Shown here: positions 22,667 through 32,882 of the stretch, one piece after another
Layout: every line of letters begins with the position of its first letter
How positions within the stretch are numbered: position 1 is the stretch's first letter
Origin: Megaleporinus macrocephalus
Lineage: Eukaryota; Chordata; Actinopteri; Characiformes; Anostomidae
Assembly (NCBI GenBank): GCA_021613375.1
Contig: CM038719.1
Span: 35,449,747 to 35,513,746 of the forward strand
Length of the DNA stretch: 64,000 bases
Direction of reading: 5' to 3'
Made by a program: the position numbers and the translations under genes
The notes under the pieces: model-generated
What the model was told of the DNA's origin: nothing
What the model saw: only the letters and a program-made list of their open reading frames with translations
The model's database searches: none

Positions 22667-24040
22667 AAAATAGATAACATTTCAGTACATACTTTATTAC
22701 TTTTTTGCATTTCATATTATGTTATATTATGTGCTGGAGCTGTTAATCCATCATCTCTGATTTCCCCTGTCACATAAGTATCAATATTAGGTAGCAGAGA
22801 TGCTGCATTCCCTTCGTTCTTCAACATGGGGACAATTAGAGAACACACAAATGAAACAGGATTAAAATGTTTCAATTATAAATTATAAGTAGCTGTTAAT
22901 ACTTCTTTCCATTCTCGCTGTAAATTCTTCTTTTAACCCTAGTTACAGTGTAGAAATAGAAACCTTTGTTATGTACACATGTTAATCTTTCTCTATGTCT
23001 AGCTATGTGTCATTGTTTGTCTGTGTCGATTTATTGTCTCACTTTTGTATGTATGTTAGTATGTAGGTATGTCAGTGTTTGTCTGTGTGTAATAGTAAAT
23101 GTTAAATGTGTGAGTTGGCTGTATTAATCTATTAATATACCTCATCACCTGTGTCTTTTATGCATATCTGTATTATGTATGTACTCTATATATACGTATG
23201 TGTGTGTTTATAAAGATTTGTTGTCCCCAGAAGGGGTGGTGGTGTGGCCAATGGACAGTGGTGCAGGATTAAATCAATAATAATAATAATAATAATAATA
23301 AAAAATTACAAATAGCTACACTTCTGCAAATTCCCATTTCTTTGTTTAAAACAACCAGAGCTGTAGCGAACCAGCCTAGAAGAGAAGAACTCTATGTATA
23401 TTTTATCCTCATGTGCAGTGATGATGATTGCAGAGTCTCCAAAGCTACAATAAGGACCTTCAGTCAACAAACCCCATGCAAGGCGTGCTACAATAAAGTC
23501 GTACTTGATCAAATCACAAGAGTGAATATCTGGAGGTCATTAAAAGCTGCTGAAATTTTAAGTTAAAATAGATTGCTAGACTGATTAGACTAAAAAGAGA
23601 TAAGAAATAAGCTGACAAGAATGATAAACTGGCACAAACAGAAGCATATGTGTAAGCTTTTAGTCAAGTTGCAGTTTGGGAATATTTTTAGTTGCTGTGG
23701 CTTTACACAGTCATTTATTATGAATGTTAATGATGATCTAGTAACAACATTTATACTGCAATTACAGCTCCAAGTAAAGAAGTCAAACAAAATAAACTCA
23801 ACGTATTTACTAATTGAATTGGATTCTCGTTTTCTGACAGTAATAAAACAGAAGCAGCCCATTAGACAAAATCATAGTTCATAGTTTTCATTTTAATAAA
23901 AGCCTAATTAAGAGTGTGATTGGTTTATTTTAATGTATTTTTGTCAAACATTAAAGTTATTTCATGTATTTCCCACCGTTTGCAGTATAAAGCACTGAGT
24001 CTGGATTGTGTTTTGATCAGAAGATCTGTTCAGTGAGTGT
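22667..24040. other. C-to-D spacer, no gene
   Basis: AT-rich, with an AAT microsatellite at about 23276-23302. The part from 23.34 to 24.05 kb resembles 48.0-48.55 kb 3' of H22, so it travels with D genes. No coding signal seen. Confidence 0.6.
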
Positions 24041-24048
24041 GTATGTGT

Positions 24049-24086
24049 GGTTTTAGTACAGCTGCTCCATCATCTCCATCACTGCG
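24049..24086 (-). other. 22-bp-spacer RSS of H11, altered heptamer
   Basis: Heptamer CGCAGTG (24080-24086), 22-bp spacer, nonamer ACTAAAACC (24049-24057). Confidence 0.85.
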
Positions 24087-24538
24087 TCTGTCGAGCGCAG
24101 TAATAAACAGCAGTGTCCTCTGCTCTCAGACTCTTGGCCTCTAAGAACTGTGTACTTGTGGAAAAGTCCTCAGTCATTTTGAAGTGGTCTTTCATGGAAT
24201 CTGCTAGTGTTGCTGAATTTGAGCCAGTGTTCATCCATCCAATCCACTCCAGAGCGTTCCCTGCTTTCTGTCTTATCCAGCCCATGTTCTTGCTTGTCAT
24301 GCTGTAGCCACTAATTTTACAGGAGATCTTCACAGCTTCTCCAGGTTTCTTCACCTCAGCAGGAGACTGGTCGAGTCGGATCTCATCACACATAATATCT
24401 ATAAAAATAAAGCACACCACAATTACAAACATCCTGATTCACCAAAATATACTATCATGAAAATCACTGAATTAAAATAAACACACCGTGTGTGAATATG
24501 AGTATAAGAATGCAACACTGAGCAATTCTAAACCCCAT
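24087..24538 (-). CDS. ighv: IGHV gene H11, subgroup D, altered heptamer
   Basis: Open V gene. Leader exon 24487-24538 (MGFRIAQCCILILIFTH), donor GTGTGT, acceptor TTATAG, V exon 24087-24398. Splicing gives DIMCDEIRLDQSPAEVKKPGE. FR1 has ISCKISGY, CDR1 GYSMTSKN, FR2 MGWIRQKAGNALEWIG, CDR2 around MNTGSNSA, FR3 DHFKMTEDFSTSTQFLEAKS, end YYCARQ. The heptamer reads CGCAGTG, breaking the CAC core that its sister H22 keeps. The frame is fine, but rearrangement should be impaired. Upstream it has an ATGTAAAT octamer and a CTCF-like motif. Confidence 0.93.
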
Positions 24539-24647
24539 AATGAAACTCTTTGACAGCTGACAGTTTTCACTTCTGGGGTATGAAGTAATATGAGCAGTAT
24601 GTGAGAAAGATCTGGTGCTTTATGTGAAGCCTAGAATACAGATATAG

Positions 24648-24655
24648 ATTTACAT
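24648..24655 (-). promoter_or_regulatory. Octamer-like motif of H11
   Basis: ATGTAAAT, about 110 bp 5' of the ATG, same place as in H22. Confidence 0.55.
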
Positions 24656-24735
24656 AAACACTGTTTGACCAATAGAGGTGAAGAACATTACCTTCCAGTG
24701 GCATATTTCGCAAAAGAATAATCAGAGGTCACTGA

Positions 24736-24749
24736 TCGCCCCCTAGTGT
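24736..24749 (-). promoter_or_regulatory. CTCF-core-like motif upstream of H11
   Basis: ACACTAGGGGGCGA in V sense, one mismatch to CCASYAGRKGGC. Kept in H22. Confidence 0.5.
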
Positions 24750-26500
24750 TTAAAGACCTTAATGATTAAATGTTTTTCACTTGCACTGCTCTACAGCTGC
24801 CAATCAAAAGCAGTGGGTCTACAGCATAAGGGATGTATAGTAAAGTATAAATGATATATGCTGCAGTAGCACAGCTGATTCACTCAACCCAAGCTGATCA
24901 CACAGACATAAGAGAGAGAGATTGTTCTTTATAAAAGCAGTGCTGCAGCTTTGTGAACACAGAACTGTGTGAACACAGGACCAACAGTAGCTGCATCTTC
25001 TAACTCTAGCCTTTTGCTCTTATACCAGAATGTTATGGTTTGTTTTTTGTTTGTTTGCTGCTCTTTAATTTATTCATAGTCCTCCCGTGAGCACAGTCAG
25101 TAAATCAGACTTCAGACTTAATATACTTTAATGATTAATTTGTGATGGAAGGAGGTAGAAATAACTTTATCAACAGAGCATCAATGAAACATTCAGTTTA
25201 AATGCTCTGGGCTTCAGGCAGGAAGTATGGATTGTTTGAAGGGTCAAACTATGAAAAGATGTTAACGGCCACTAATAAAAGATTAATTTAACTGTATAAT
25301 TATTTTGTCACTTGTGTTTCCACACAGCGAAATTTGAGCCATCCGTGCAGTGAAACACCCACATATACACACACACTAGTGAACATACACACTAGGGGGC
25401 AGTAAGCACATGTGCCTGGAGCGGTAATAACGATCACATTAACTCATATCAGGGTAAATTTGTGTAAAATTATTATTTTTTGTCATTTTGGATCATTTCT
25501 GTTGGCCTGATTGTCATGAAAATGTGACTGCAGCAGGTGTTATATTAATCAATAACAGCTCAACCAAAATATAGAAATTTGTGTGTTTGGCAGTGAAAGT
25601 ACATTGTGTATATATAGCATTGTGTATATATTTTAGTCCTGTATTTCTGGCTAACCTAGAACTGCCACTAAATCAGTATTCTGATATGTATACATTGTCA
25701 ATGTCCAATGAAAAACATGTTGATTTTATTTGTCTACAGCAATTTGCCGTCAGCAGCTGCCGTTTACAATTTGGGTAATTTTCATGATGAATGCTTCAAA
25801 ATAGCTTGGAAAACATTCATGTTCCATTAACTATACTTGTTTTTCATTGGACAACGATGATATCCATGTTGTCGAAACTGAACTGCCGTTTTGATGCATA
25901 TTCAAGAATTTTGTATTAACACAATTAAATGTACCTTATATTTCAATGGCCTGGGTTTTATTCCCAGGCTGGCAATTAGAGATCTTTCTGTGTGGAGTTT
26001 GTATGTTCTCCTAGTTCTCCTAGTGGCTGTGAGGGTTTTCTTAGGGTGGGTGTATGTGTGAATGTGTATGTGGTGTTTTTAGAGGTTTCACTCAAATGTA
26101 AAGATTTTGTAATGGTTGAGGAATGATTTAAAAATTAATTCATGTATATACATTTTCACATTCTATTTCCAGAGCTGAAAGTGGCAACACATTGTGACCA
26201 AACTTTTTCCCAATCTAAACATTTTCCTTTCCTTTACATCACAAGATAAAGTCACCAGGCTTATTCATAAACACTCTGATTAAAGGGGTCGTTTGAAAGA
26301 GTGGAAGCTGATCTGATTAAGTTACACTGACAGTGACAGAGGTTTTTATTAGGAAGTGAATTATCAGTGAATTTTTTAACAGCAGAATGAAATATGATGC
26401 ATTATATTACAATCACAATAAACAGTTCCTCCACCAAGTCAAAGACATTTACAACTTTAGTAAACTTGACAAACTGTCATACTGAGTTGACACTCACTCT
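24750..26500. other. D-to-B spacer, no gene
   Basis: No coding signal seen. From about 25.86 to 26.49 kb it matches 43.09-43.69 kb. That includes a degenerate piece (25.95-26.06 kb) of a fish repeat whose hallmark is GTGTGGAGTTTGTATGTTCT. Confidence 0.6.
25389..25402 (+). promoter_or_regulatory. CTCF-core-like motif in opposite orientation
   Basis: ACACTAGGGGGCAG on the plus strand, one mismatch to the core. It is the clearest such motif in the window that points away from the V reading direction. Confidence 0.4.
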
Positions 26501-26508
26501 TCTGCTCT

Positions 26509-26547
26509 AGTTATTATACAGCTGTCTGTATGAGTCCCACCACTGTG
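26509..26547 (-). other. 23-bp RSS of H12, weak nonamer
   Basis: Heptamer CACAGTG (26541-26547), 23-bp spacer, nonamer ATAATAACT (26509-26517), one change from the ACAATAACT of sister genes. Confidence 0.87.
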
Positions 26548-26985
26548 AGGGTCTCTAGCACAGTAATACACTGCAGTGTCTTCAGTTTTCAGTTGACTCA
26601 TGTGCAGGTAGAAATTAGAACTGTCCTTGGATGCTGTGAATCTGCCCTGAACTCTCTGGGCCGAGCTCTTGCTACTCTCAGAATAATAGTAAATAATCCA
26701 TTCCAGTCCTTTTCCAGGAGCCTGTCTGATCCAGTACATGGCATAGTCCCCCACACTGAATCCACTGCAGGCACAGGTCAGTTTATGAGTTCCACCTGGA
26801 GCCACTGTTATTGACCCCTCAGACTGTGTGAGAACAACCTGAGAGTGGACGCCTGAACAGAGACACAAAGAAACAGCAGGTTAAATATTGTTAGTTTATT
26901 TAAAGCATTAATATTGATCCTCATTGAGACACATTACAGACTCACATCCTGCAATCAGCAGCAGCAGTAAAGACGTGAGGAACAT
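26548..26985 (-). CDS. ighv: IGHV gene H12, subgroup B
   Basis: Intact V gene. Leader exon 26946-26985 ([13 protein letters not shown]), donor GTGAGT, V exon 26548-26852. FR1 has [11 protein letters not shown]1 [10 protein letters not shown]2 [18 protein letters not shown]2 around YYSESS, then [19 protein letters not shown] and YYCARDP. The nonamer carries an unusual change (ATAATAACT), so its rearrangement efficiency may be lower. Its leader and promoter form the left edge of the recent tandem duplication. Probably functional. Confidence 0.94.
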
Positions 26986-27088
26986 GGTGTTTGTGGAGCT
27001 GGAGATGATCAGAGTTACCAGAAAGCTGGAGATCCTCTCCAAACTGTGCTTCATTTACTCTACATATAGAGGAGGAGGTTTAGGAGAA

Positions 27089-27096
27089 GTTTGCAT
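27089..27096 (-). promoter_or_regulatory. Octamer-like motif of H12
   Basis: ATGCAAAC, about 104 bp 5' of the ATG. Confidence 0.65.
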
Positions 27097-27164
27097 AACA
27101 GCTCAATGATGTAAGACACTGACTGACAGGAGTATAACAGGCAGGTTTGGTTTTTGAATAAAGC

Positions 27165-27178
27165 GCGCCCCCTACTGG
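27165..27178 (-). promoter_or_regulatory. CTCF-core-like motif upstream of H12
   Basis: CCAGTAGGGGGCGC in V sense. Confidence 0.6.
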
Positions 27179-28650
27179 AACATAAATGAAACACGAGGGA
27201 ATTTATTTCACAGCTTCACTCAGAGTGATGATTAGTCTGTTTGCTAGAGATGTTCTGAACATTCAGTCAGTGTCAGTAATTTCTAATCTTACTGTAATGT
27301 AGAATGTGTGTAATATACATACAGAATCTTGTTGCATATACAATATATTTGTATACTGGCTCCATGTTGATACTGATTAGGAATAATTTTGGGAATTATT
27401 AAATAGTTAAGATGGTTTGGAGGGTGGCTGCAGGATGGTTGCAGATGAGTCTGGGCCCAATAGACTCAGTACAGCATACAAGTGTTTGGTATGTTGTTTG
27501 TTTGTAGAAATGCTTTCTAGAGGCTGTTTAAGCAGTTTGGAAAGAAAAGAACCCTTAAAGATGCTACTTGTCATCTTTACTCACACTTAAATAACATCAT
27601 AATAAAAAAACTCTAATTCTTATTCTATTTGTACTGAAATATGGCTGTGAAGCAGTTATAAGATCTCTGGTGTCTCTTTAGAGGTGTGTAGTATGAAAAT
27701 ATTATTAAATAAGTACAGAGAGAACTTGATATTTATATTCAGCAGTGAGTTATAAACACATCGTTGGCATCATCATGTTCATAACTATAGAGCTTGACTA
27801 AGGTTTTAAGTAAGTAATAGAAGAAATAGTTTGAAAACTGTGCATGTGCTCATTATGTGTTTTTACTTTTGGAATTTATTTGATTTTTCATTCATTTTTA
27901 AGCCATTTATTTAATCATGCAAGTCATTAACAACATAATATTGTTCACAGTTGTGGCCTGACAGGCAGTAGAAGACACTTAAGGAGAAGGTCAATGGTCA
28001 AGAAACGTTCAAACCAAAAAAATAATATAAAACACATTTAAAAAATATGTTTTCACAAACACCAAATAAACATTAACACAACTGATAGACAACTAAAACA
28101 ATCAGGGAATTAAGAAACAGATGCATTTTTTCAGTATTAATTTAGTATTATTTAGTTTTTATTAAATAATTTTATTAATATTTTATTTTTTAAGTATGTT
28201 CTAATCATGTGCTGCAGCAGGCTGTAATGAAGTGGAGCCAATATGAAGAGTTTGTTCTGGGGACTTTAAGTTGAAGGACGTGCTACATGATAATTATAAG
28301 TGTTTTTATCCAATTCAGGTTCTATTATAGACTTCATATATCAATTCAGAACTATTGGTATATTTTATTGTTGTTGTAATGAATATCAGTGAACTCACCA
28401 TGGGATTCATTTTGTGTATGATCATTAAATTCATTCTGTGTTCATTTGACATGAGCCTTTATTTTTTTAGGAACATTCATTATGTACCCAGGTGCCTAGG
28501 AGGTTAACTAAAACACTATATTCAAAATTGTTAGTTTTATTTCTTTTTTCTTTGCAGAACTTTGTTTGTTGTGTTTTTCATGTATATCAAAAAATATTTT
28601 TAATGTCCCATTTAAAAAGACAGCTATATATGAATAGCCGGATCTTGGTT
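27179..28650. other. B-to-C spacer, no gene
   Basis: Shared with 32.88-34.36 kb (near identical) and 8.53-9.96 kb. The plus-strand open frame near 28.5-28.7 kb is chance, duplicated with the block. Confidence 0.7.
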
Positions 28651-28657
28651 GGCTTAG

Positions 28658-28696
28658 GGTTTCTGTACAGCGTGTGCATTAGTTCCTATCACTGTG
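28658..28696 (-). other. 23-bp RSS of H13
   Basis: Heptamer CACAGTG (28690-28696), 23-bp spacer, nonamer ACAGAAACC (28658-28666). Confidence 0.92.
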
Positions 28697-29141
28697 ACTC
28701 TCTTGCACAGTAATACACAGCTGTGTCTTCAGTCTGCAGATTCTGTCCTTGTAATGTTATTGTGTTGTTTCCAGTGTTTCTGGAGATGCTGAACTTGTTT
28801 TTCAGTTTATCACTGTAAGCTGTGCTCCCGCTGCTAGTGATACGTCCGATCCACTCCAGAGCTTTTCCTGCAGGCTGTCGGATCCAGTGTGTCCATTCAC
28901 TGGTAACAGAATATGAAACCTTGCAGTTGATGGTCAGACTCTGGTCTGGAAGGACCACCATGGAATTAGGCTGAGTCAGTTCATAACAGTAAATAGCTGT
29001 AGATCAGAAATATATAAAGTTAGTTGATGTTTGATCTTAAATGTGACTATTTCATAAATTGTACTTGAAATGTGTTGTTTACTGAATAACCGACTCAAAG
29101 GATGCAGCTGCCAGCAGGAGCAGTAGAAACGTAGAGAACAT
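28697..29141 (-). pseudogene. ighv: IGHV gene H13, subgroup C, splice donor lost
   Basis: The V exon frame (28697-28996) is open and complete: CDR1 YSVTSEWT, FR2 HWIRQPAGKALEWIG, CDR2 around ITSSGST, FR3 NKFSISRNTGNNTITLQG, end YYCARE. Leader exon 29099-29141 reads MFSTFLLLLLAAAS. The donor that reads GTGAGT in H7 and H10 reads TTGAGT here, so the invariant GT is lost. Read-through continues into a stop within a few codons. Without a cryptic donor it cannot be spliced properly. H16 inherited the same change. RSS is intact. Confidence 0.88.
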
Positions 29142-29257
29142 GGTTGGTGTGTAGACGTTGGATCTGTGGGATCTTCTCTGTTCCACGCACCTCAGGAGAG
29201 AGCATCAGCTCCTAAATAGAGAGAGAGAGATCTTGGGTGGTGCTTGCTAATGCACGT

Positions 29258-29265
29258 ATTTGCGT
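29258..29265 (-). promoter_or_regulatory. Octamer-like motif of H13
   Basis: ACGCAAAT, one change from consensus, about 117 bp 5' of the ATG. Confidence 0.5.
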
Positions 29266-29414
29266 ATGTAGTGGGCTGTGAGAGGTAAAGCTATTTAAGG
29301 CATGAAGGTAAGGACAGTAGTTTAAATACAGTGCATTAAATCCACATCTCTGGCTCTTTAAAACTGACCTGTCATTCGTGAATATAAATTTTCTGAAACA
29401 AAATTCATTCTCCA

Positions 29415-29415
<1 letters not shown>

Positions 29416-29495
<80 letters not shown>
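29416..29495. repeat. (TA)n microsatellite
   Basis: About 80 bp. The copy in the second duplication arm is about 14 bp longer. Confidence 0.96.
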
Positions 29496-29497
<2 letters not shown>

Positions 29498-29512
29498 AAT
29501 GCTCGTTGGTAG

Positions 29513-30000
29513 GTAAAGTTACTAGGATGTTGTTAGGTGGTTGCAAAGATGTTAATGAGGCATTGTCTGGTGGTTACTACAGTTACTCTCACTCTGTGGC
29601 TGCTGTGGTGCACAAGGTGGTTTTAATATATTGTTGGAGATGTGGTTTCCAGGTGGTTGCTAAGATGTTGTTAGGTAGTTGCTATGGTACATAATATGGT
29701 TGCTAAGATATTGTTTTATGGTTGATGTGGATTTCCAGATGTTTGCTAGGTGGTTGCTAGGCTGTTGTTAGGTGGTTGCAAAGATGTTAATGAGTCATTG
29801 TCAGGTGGTTACTACAGTTACTCTCACTCTGTGGCTGCTATGGTGCACAAGGTGGTTTTAATATATTGTTTCCAGGTGGTTACTAATATGTTGTTAGGTA
29901 GTTGCTATGGTACATAAGATGGTTGCTAAGATATTGTTTGATGGTTGATGTGAATTTCCAGATGTTTCCTAGGTGGTGGTTATAGGTGGTTGCATTTATC
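29513..30000. repeat. GGTGGTTGCTA-type minisatellite, copy 2
   Basis: Two longer sub-blocks, each containing GGTGGTTGCAAAGATGTTAA, interspersed with shorter units. Confidence 0.8.
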
Positions 30001-30200
30001 CTGCTGTATATGCATATCTAATTTAATGACTGTGACTGTGTATGTGTCTTGTAGTGTGATATAACTTTAAATTCAAACTTCATTGTTTTCACAATTTAGA
30101 AAAAAACTAATTAATATTGTTAGAAAGGATTGTGGGTAATCTGTTTGTTTACTTATCCAGATTAAATGAAGTCTGACTCTCACTAACACAGATGTTCAGC

Positions 30201-30239
30201 AGTTATTGTACGGTGCTCCCACTGAGCTGTGCTGCTGTG
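30201..30239 (-). other. 23-bp RSS of H14
   Basis: Heptamer CACAGCA (30233-30239), 23-bp spacer, nonamer ACAATAACT (30201-30209). Confidence 0.88.
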
Positions 30240-30683
30240 ACTCTCCTTGCACAGTAATAAACAGCCGTGTCTCCAGTCTCCAGGCTGCTGATGTCTAAGA
30301 AGAGCGTGTTACTGCTCGTGTCTCTGGAAATTGTAAAGCGGCTCTTAAAGGAAGCTCCAGTGTCTACAGATCCACCACCCCATATGATCCCGATCCACTC
30401 CATGGCTTTCCCTGGAGGATGTCTGATCCAGTCTGTACCGTAGTCAGTGAGGGCATAGCCAGAAACTCCACAGGACAACCTCACTGATTCCCCAGGAGTC
30501 TTCAACTGAGCAGGAGAGGAGCTCAGACTGATACCATGAACATCTGAGGAGGACAAAGAGGAGTCACTGAGACGAACAAACACTAAACTTCACCTGAAAC
30601 CTAAAACTACAGCATATGAAGGTGATCAAATGTCACTTACATGGTAAGAGGACCAGCAGCAGCAGAGAAGTCCAGCTCATCAT
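30240..30683 (-). CDS. ighv: IGHV gene H14, subgroup A
   Basis: Intact V gene. Leader exon 30641-30683 (MMSWTSLLLLVLLP), donor GTAAGT, acceptor CCTCAG, V exon 30240-30543. Mature start GISLSSSPAQLKTPGES, CDR1 GYALTDYG, FR2 TDWIRHPPGKAMEWIG, CDR2 around IIWGGGSV, FR3 SRFTISRDTSSNTLFLD, end TAVYYCARR. Its protein is identical to that of H17 in the second arm of the duplication. Probably functional. Confidence 0.95.
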
Positions 30684-30791
30684 TGCTCTGAATGTGTGTG
30701 TGTGCATGTGGTTAGTCAGTGTAGGTATTAGTTCTGATCTGTACTATATACACTGTGACAGTGACTGACCTGCAGACGTGCTGAACTTGAA

Positions 30792-30799
30792 ATTTACAT
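30792..30799 (-). promoter_or_regulatory. Octamer-like motif of H14
   Basis: ATGTAAAT, about 109 bp 5' of the ATG. Confidence 0.6.
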
Positions 30800-32210
30800 A
30801 CTTCTGATTTTAGATGATAAAGGAGGAACCTGCACATGTGTTTCCTGAATTAACTATGAAGATGTTACTGAACAATCATCTTATTCTGTTTTGGTTACTA
30901 GATAATGAGATTTGACATTAAAACAATACTGACACAAAAGAAAATGCTATAAAAATATTTTACACAAATATGAATTTTACAGTGTTATAATGAGGGTCCA
31001 TTGCATTCTTTGTAATGTTTAAAAGAGTATACATTAGCGTATTTAATATTAATAAATTAAAAGTAACACAGATTGGTGGTTTAATGAAAAATTAATGAAA
31101 ATGTATTAATGCTGTATTTACACTGTTTACATAATAAGAGTTCCGTACATAGAAATAACATACAGTGATCCTTATTAAAACTCATATCTTAAATAAATGG
31201 ACAGTAAAACAGGCCCGTTCCAAAATCCTAGACTCTTACACAGCAGTCTTCAATCAGGACAAGCTACAGCTAGTACCAGAATCGGAATGTTACTGTGCTC
31301 TTTAAGGTGGATCAAAACATTTAACACAACAAGCTGGAATGAAAAGCCCACAAGTTGTTAGTTTGCTGTGCACGTTTGACTCTGGACAGTTTCTCAAACA
31401 CTTGGACAATATTGAGCTGCTTCATTCAGAGATTAACTCTAAAGATACTGAAGAGACGAGCAGTTCTATATTTATTAGCATCACAACCCCAACAATAACC
31501 TGTAAGTAATAGCCATGCTGTGTTAGTGTATCACTGTCTGCTGGATGAAGCAGATCATCTTAAACTGAGATTTTCACAGTGACAACTTTAATTTACTTTG
31601 TGTTGATGTGGAGATGAAAGTGAGTAGCCAGTATAGGTAATGTTAGATACTGACAAGTTCCAAGTAACTAGTATAGCTAACTAAATCTAATGAGGGTGGA
31701 GGATATTTTCACTAAGGTTCATTTCACTTTCCTTTCTTCTGTTAAAACAACCAACCAATCAGAGCAGAGCTTATTAAATTATTCATGAGTTCACCATAAA
31801 AATGGGAATCATTTCATTCTAAGACCAGATCATAGGGAGTCGTATTGGATTGGAGTGTTAAAATGGTATTGGTGTATTTTTTACACAGACCAAAGTCACA
31901 TACCTTCTAAGAATAGTTCTGTACTGTGGACAATTTAAAATACTAAATTAATGTATTCTATGGATTCTTTAATGAGAGGTTATTAAACAATTCAATAGAT
32001 CTTTAGGTAATTTCTCTTTTAGCTTTTACTACCTCTGCTTCCAACAACCTAACCTCTCTTTCTGCTATCTTTCTCTATTGACTTCTATTGTAAACTACAA
32101 ACCACTTTCTCCCTATCAGTCTGGAGAACAAAATAATACAGAATTGCAATTTGGACTTTGGTGCAATGATGAGATAAAAGATTTTCTTCTCTGCTCGTCT
32201 CTTCATCTTA
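30800..32210. other. A-to-B spacer, no gene
   Basis: Near-identical to 36.52-37.93 kb. More diverged from the versions at 0.8-2.3 and 16.4-18.0 kb. No coding signal seen. Confidence 0.7.
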
Positions 32211-32214
32211 ACAG

Positions 32215-32253
32215 TGTTTTTGTACAGCTGTCTGTAGGAGTCCCATCACTGTG
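32215..32253 (-). other. 23-bp RSS of H15
   Basis: Heptamer CACAGTG (32247-32253), 23-bp spacer, nonamer ACAAAAACA (32215-32223). Confidence 0.93.
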
Positions 32254-32689
32254 AGTCTGCAGCACAGTAATACACTGCAGTGTCTTCAGGCTTCAGTTGA
32301 CTCATGTGCAGGTAGAAATTAGAACTGTCCTTGGATGCTGTGAATCTGCCCTGAACTGTCTGGGCTGAGCTCTTCTCAGAATCATAGCGATAGTAAATAA
32401 TCCATTCTAGTCCTTTTCCAGGAGCCTGTCTGATCCAGTGCATATAAGCGCCCCCCACACTGAATCCACTGCAGGCACAGGTCAGTTTGTGAGATCCACC
32501 TGGAGCCACTGTTACTGACCCCTCAGACTGTGTGAGAACAACCTGAGAGTGGACGCCTGAACAGAGACACAAAGAAACAGCAGGTTAAATATTGTTAGTT
32601 TATTTAAAGCATTAATATTGATCCTCATTGAGACACATTACAGACTCACATCCTGCAATCAGCAGCAGCAGTAAAGACGTGAGGAACAT
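32254..32689 (-). CDS. ighv: IGHV gene H15, subgroup B
   Basis: Intact V gene. Leader exon 32650-32689 ([13 protein letters not shown]), donor GTGAGT, V exon 32254-32556. LTCACSGF in FR1, CDR1 [10 protein letters not shown]2 [18 protein letters not shown]2 around YRYDSEK, FR3 [18 protein letters not shown], end YYCAAD. Protein identical to H18. It sits at the junction of the two duplication arms: its coding part belongs to arm 1, and its upstream promoter starts arm 2. Probably functional. Confidence 0.95.
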
Positions 32690-32792
32690 GGTGTTTGTGG
32701 AGCTGGAGATGATCAGAGTTACCAGAAAGCTGGAGATCCTCTCCAAACTGTGCTTCATTTACTCTACATATAGAGGAGGAGGTTCAGAAGTT

Positions 32793-32800
32793 GTTTGCAT
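32793..32800 (-). promoter_or_regulatory. Octamer-like motif of H15
   Basis: ATGCAAAC, about 104 bp 5' of the ATG. Confidence 0.65.
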
Positions 32801-32868
32801 AACAGCTCAGTGATGTAAGACACTGACTGACAGGAGTATAACAGGCAGGTTTGGTTTTTGAATAAAGC

Positions 32869-32882
32869 GCGCCCCCTACTGG
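32869..32882 (-). promoter_or_regulatory. CTCF-core-like motif upstream of H15
   Basis: CCAGTAGGGGGCGC in V sense. Confidence 0.6.

Larger units (their letters stand above)
27108..32705. repeat. Tandem segmental duplication, copy 1
   Basis: Carries H13 (C), H14 (A) and H15 (B). It is almost identical to 32812-38423, with an offset of 5704 bp left of the TA tract and 5718 bp right of it. The limits are set where H12 and H18 flanks stop matching. It looks like unequal crossing-over within B-gene leader/promoter sequence. Confidence 0.9.

Noticed and set aside
28492..28713. Conserved 73-codon plus-strand frame, repeated at 34196
   Set aside because: Present only in the two arms of the recent duplication, so identity carries no selection signal. 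It overlaps the C-gene RSS on the opposite strand.
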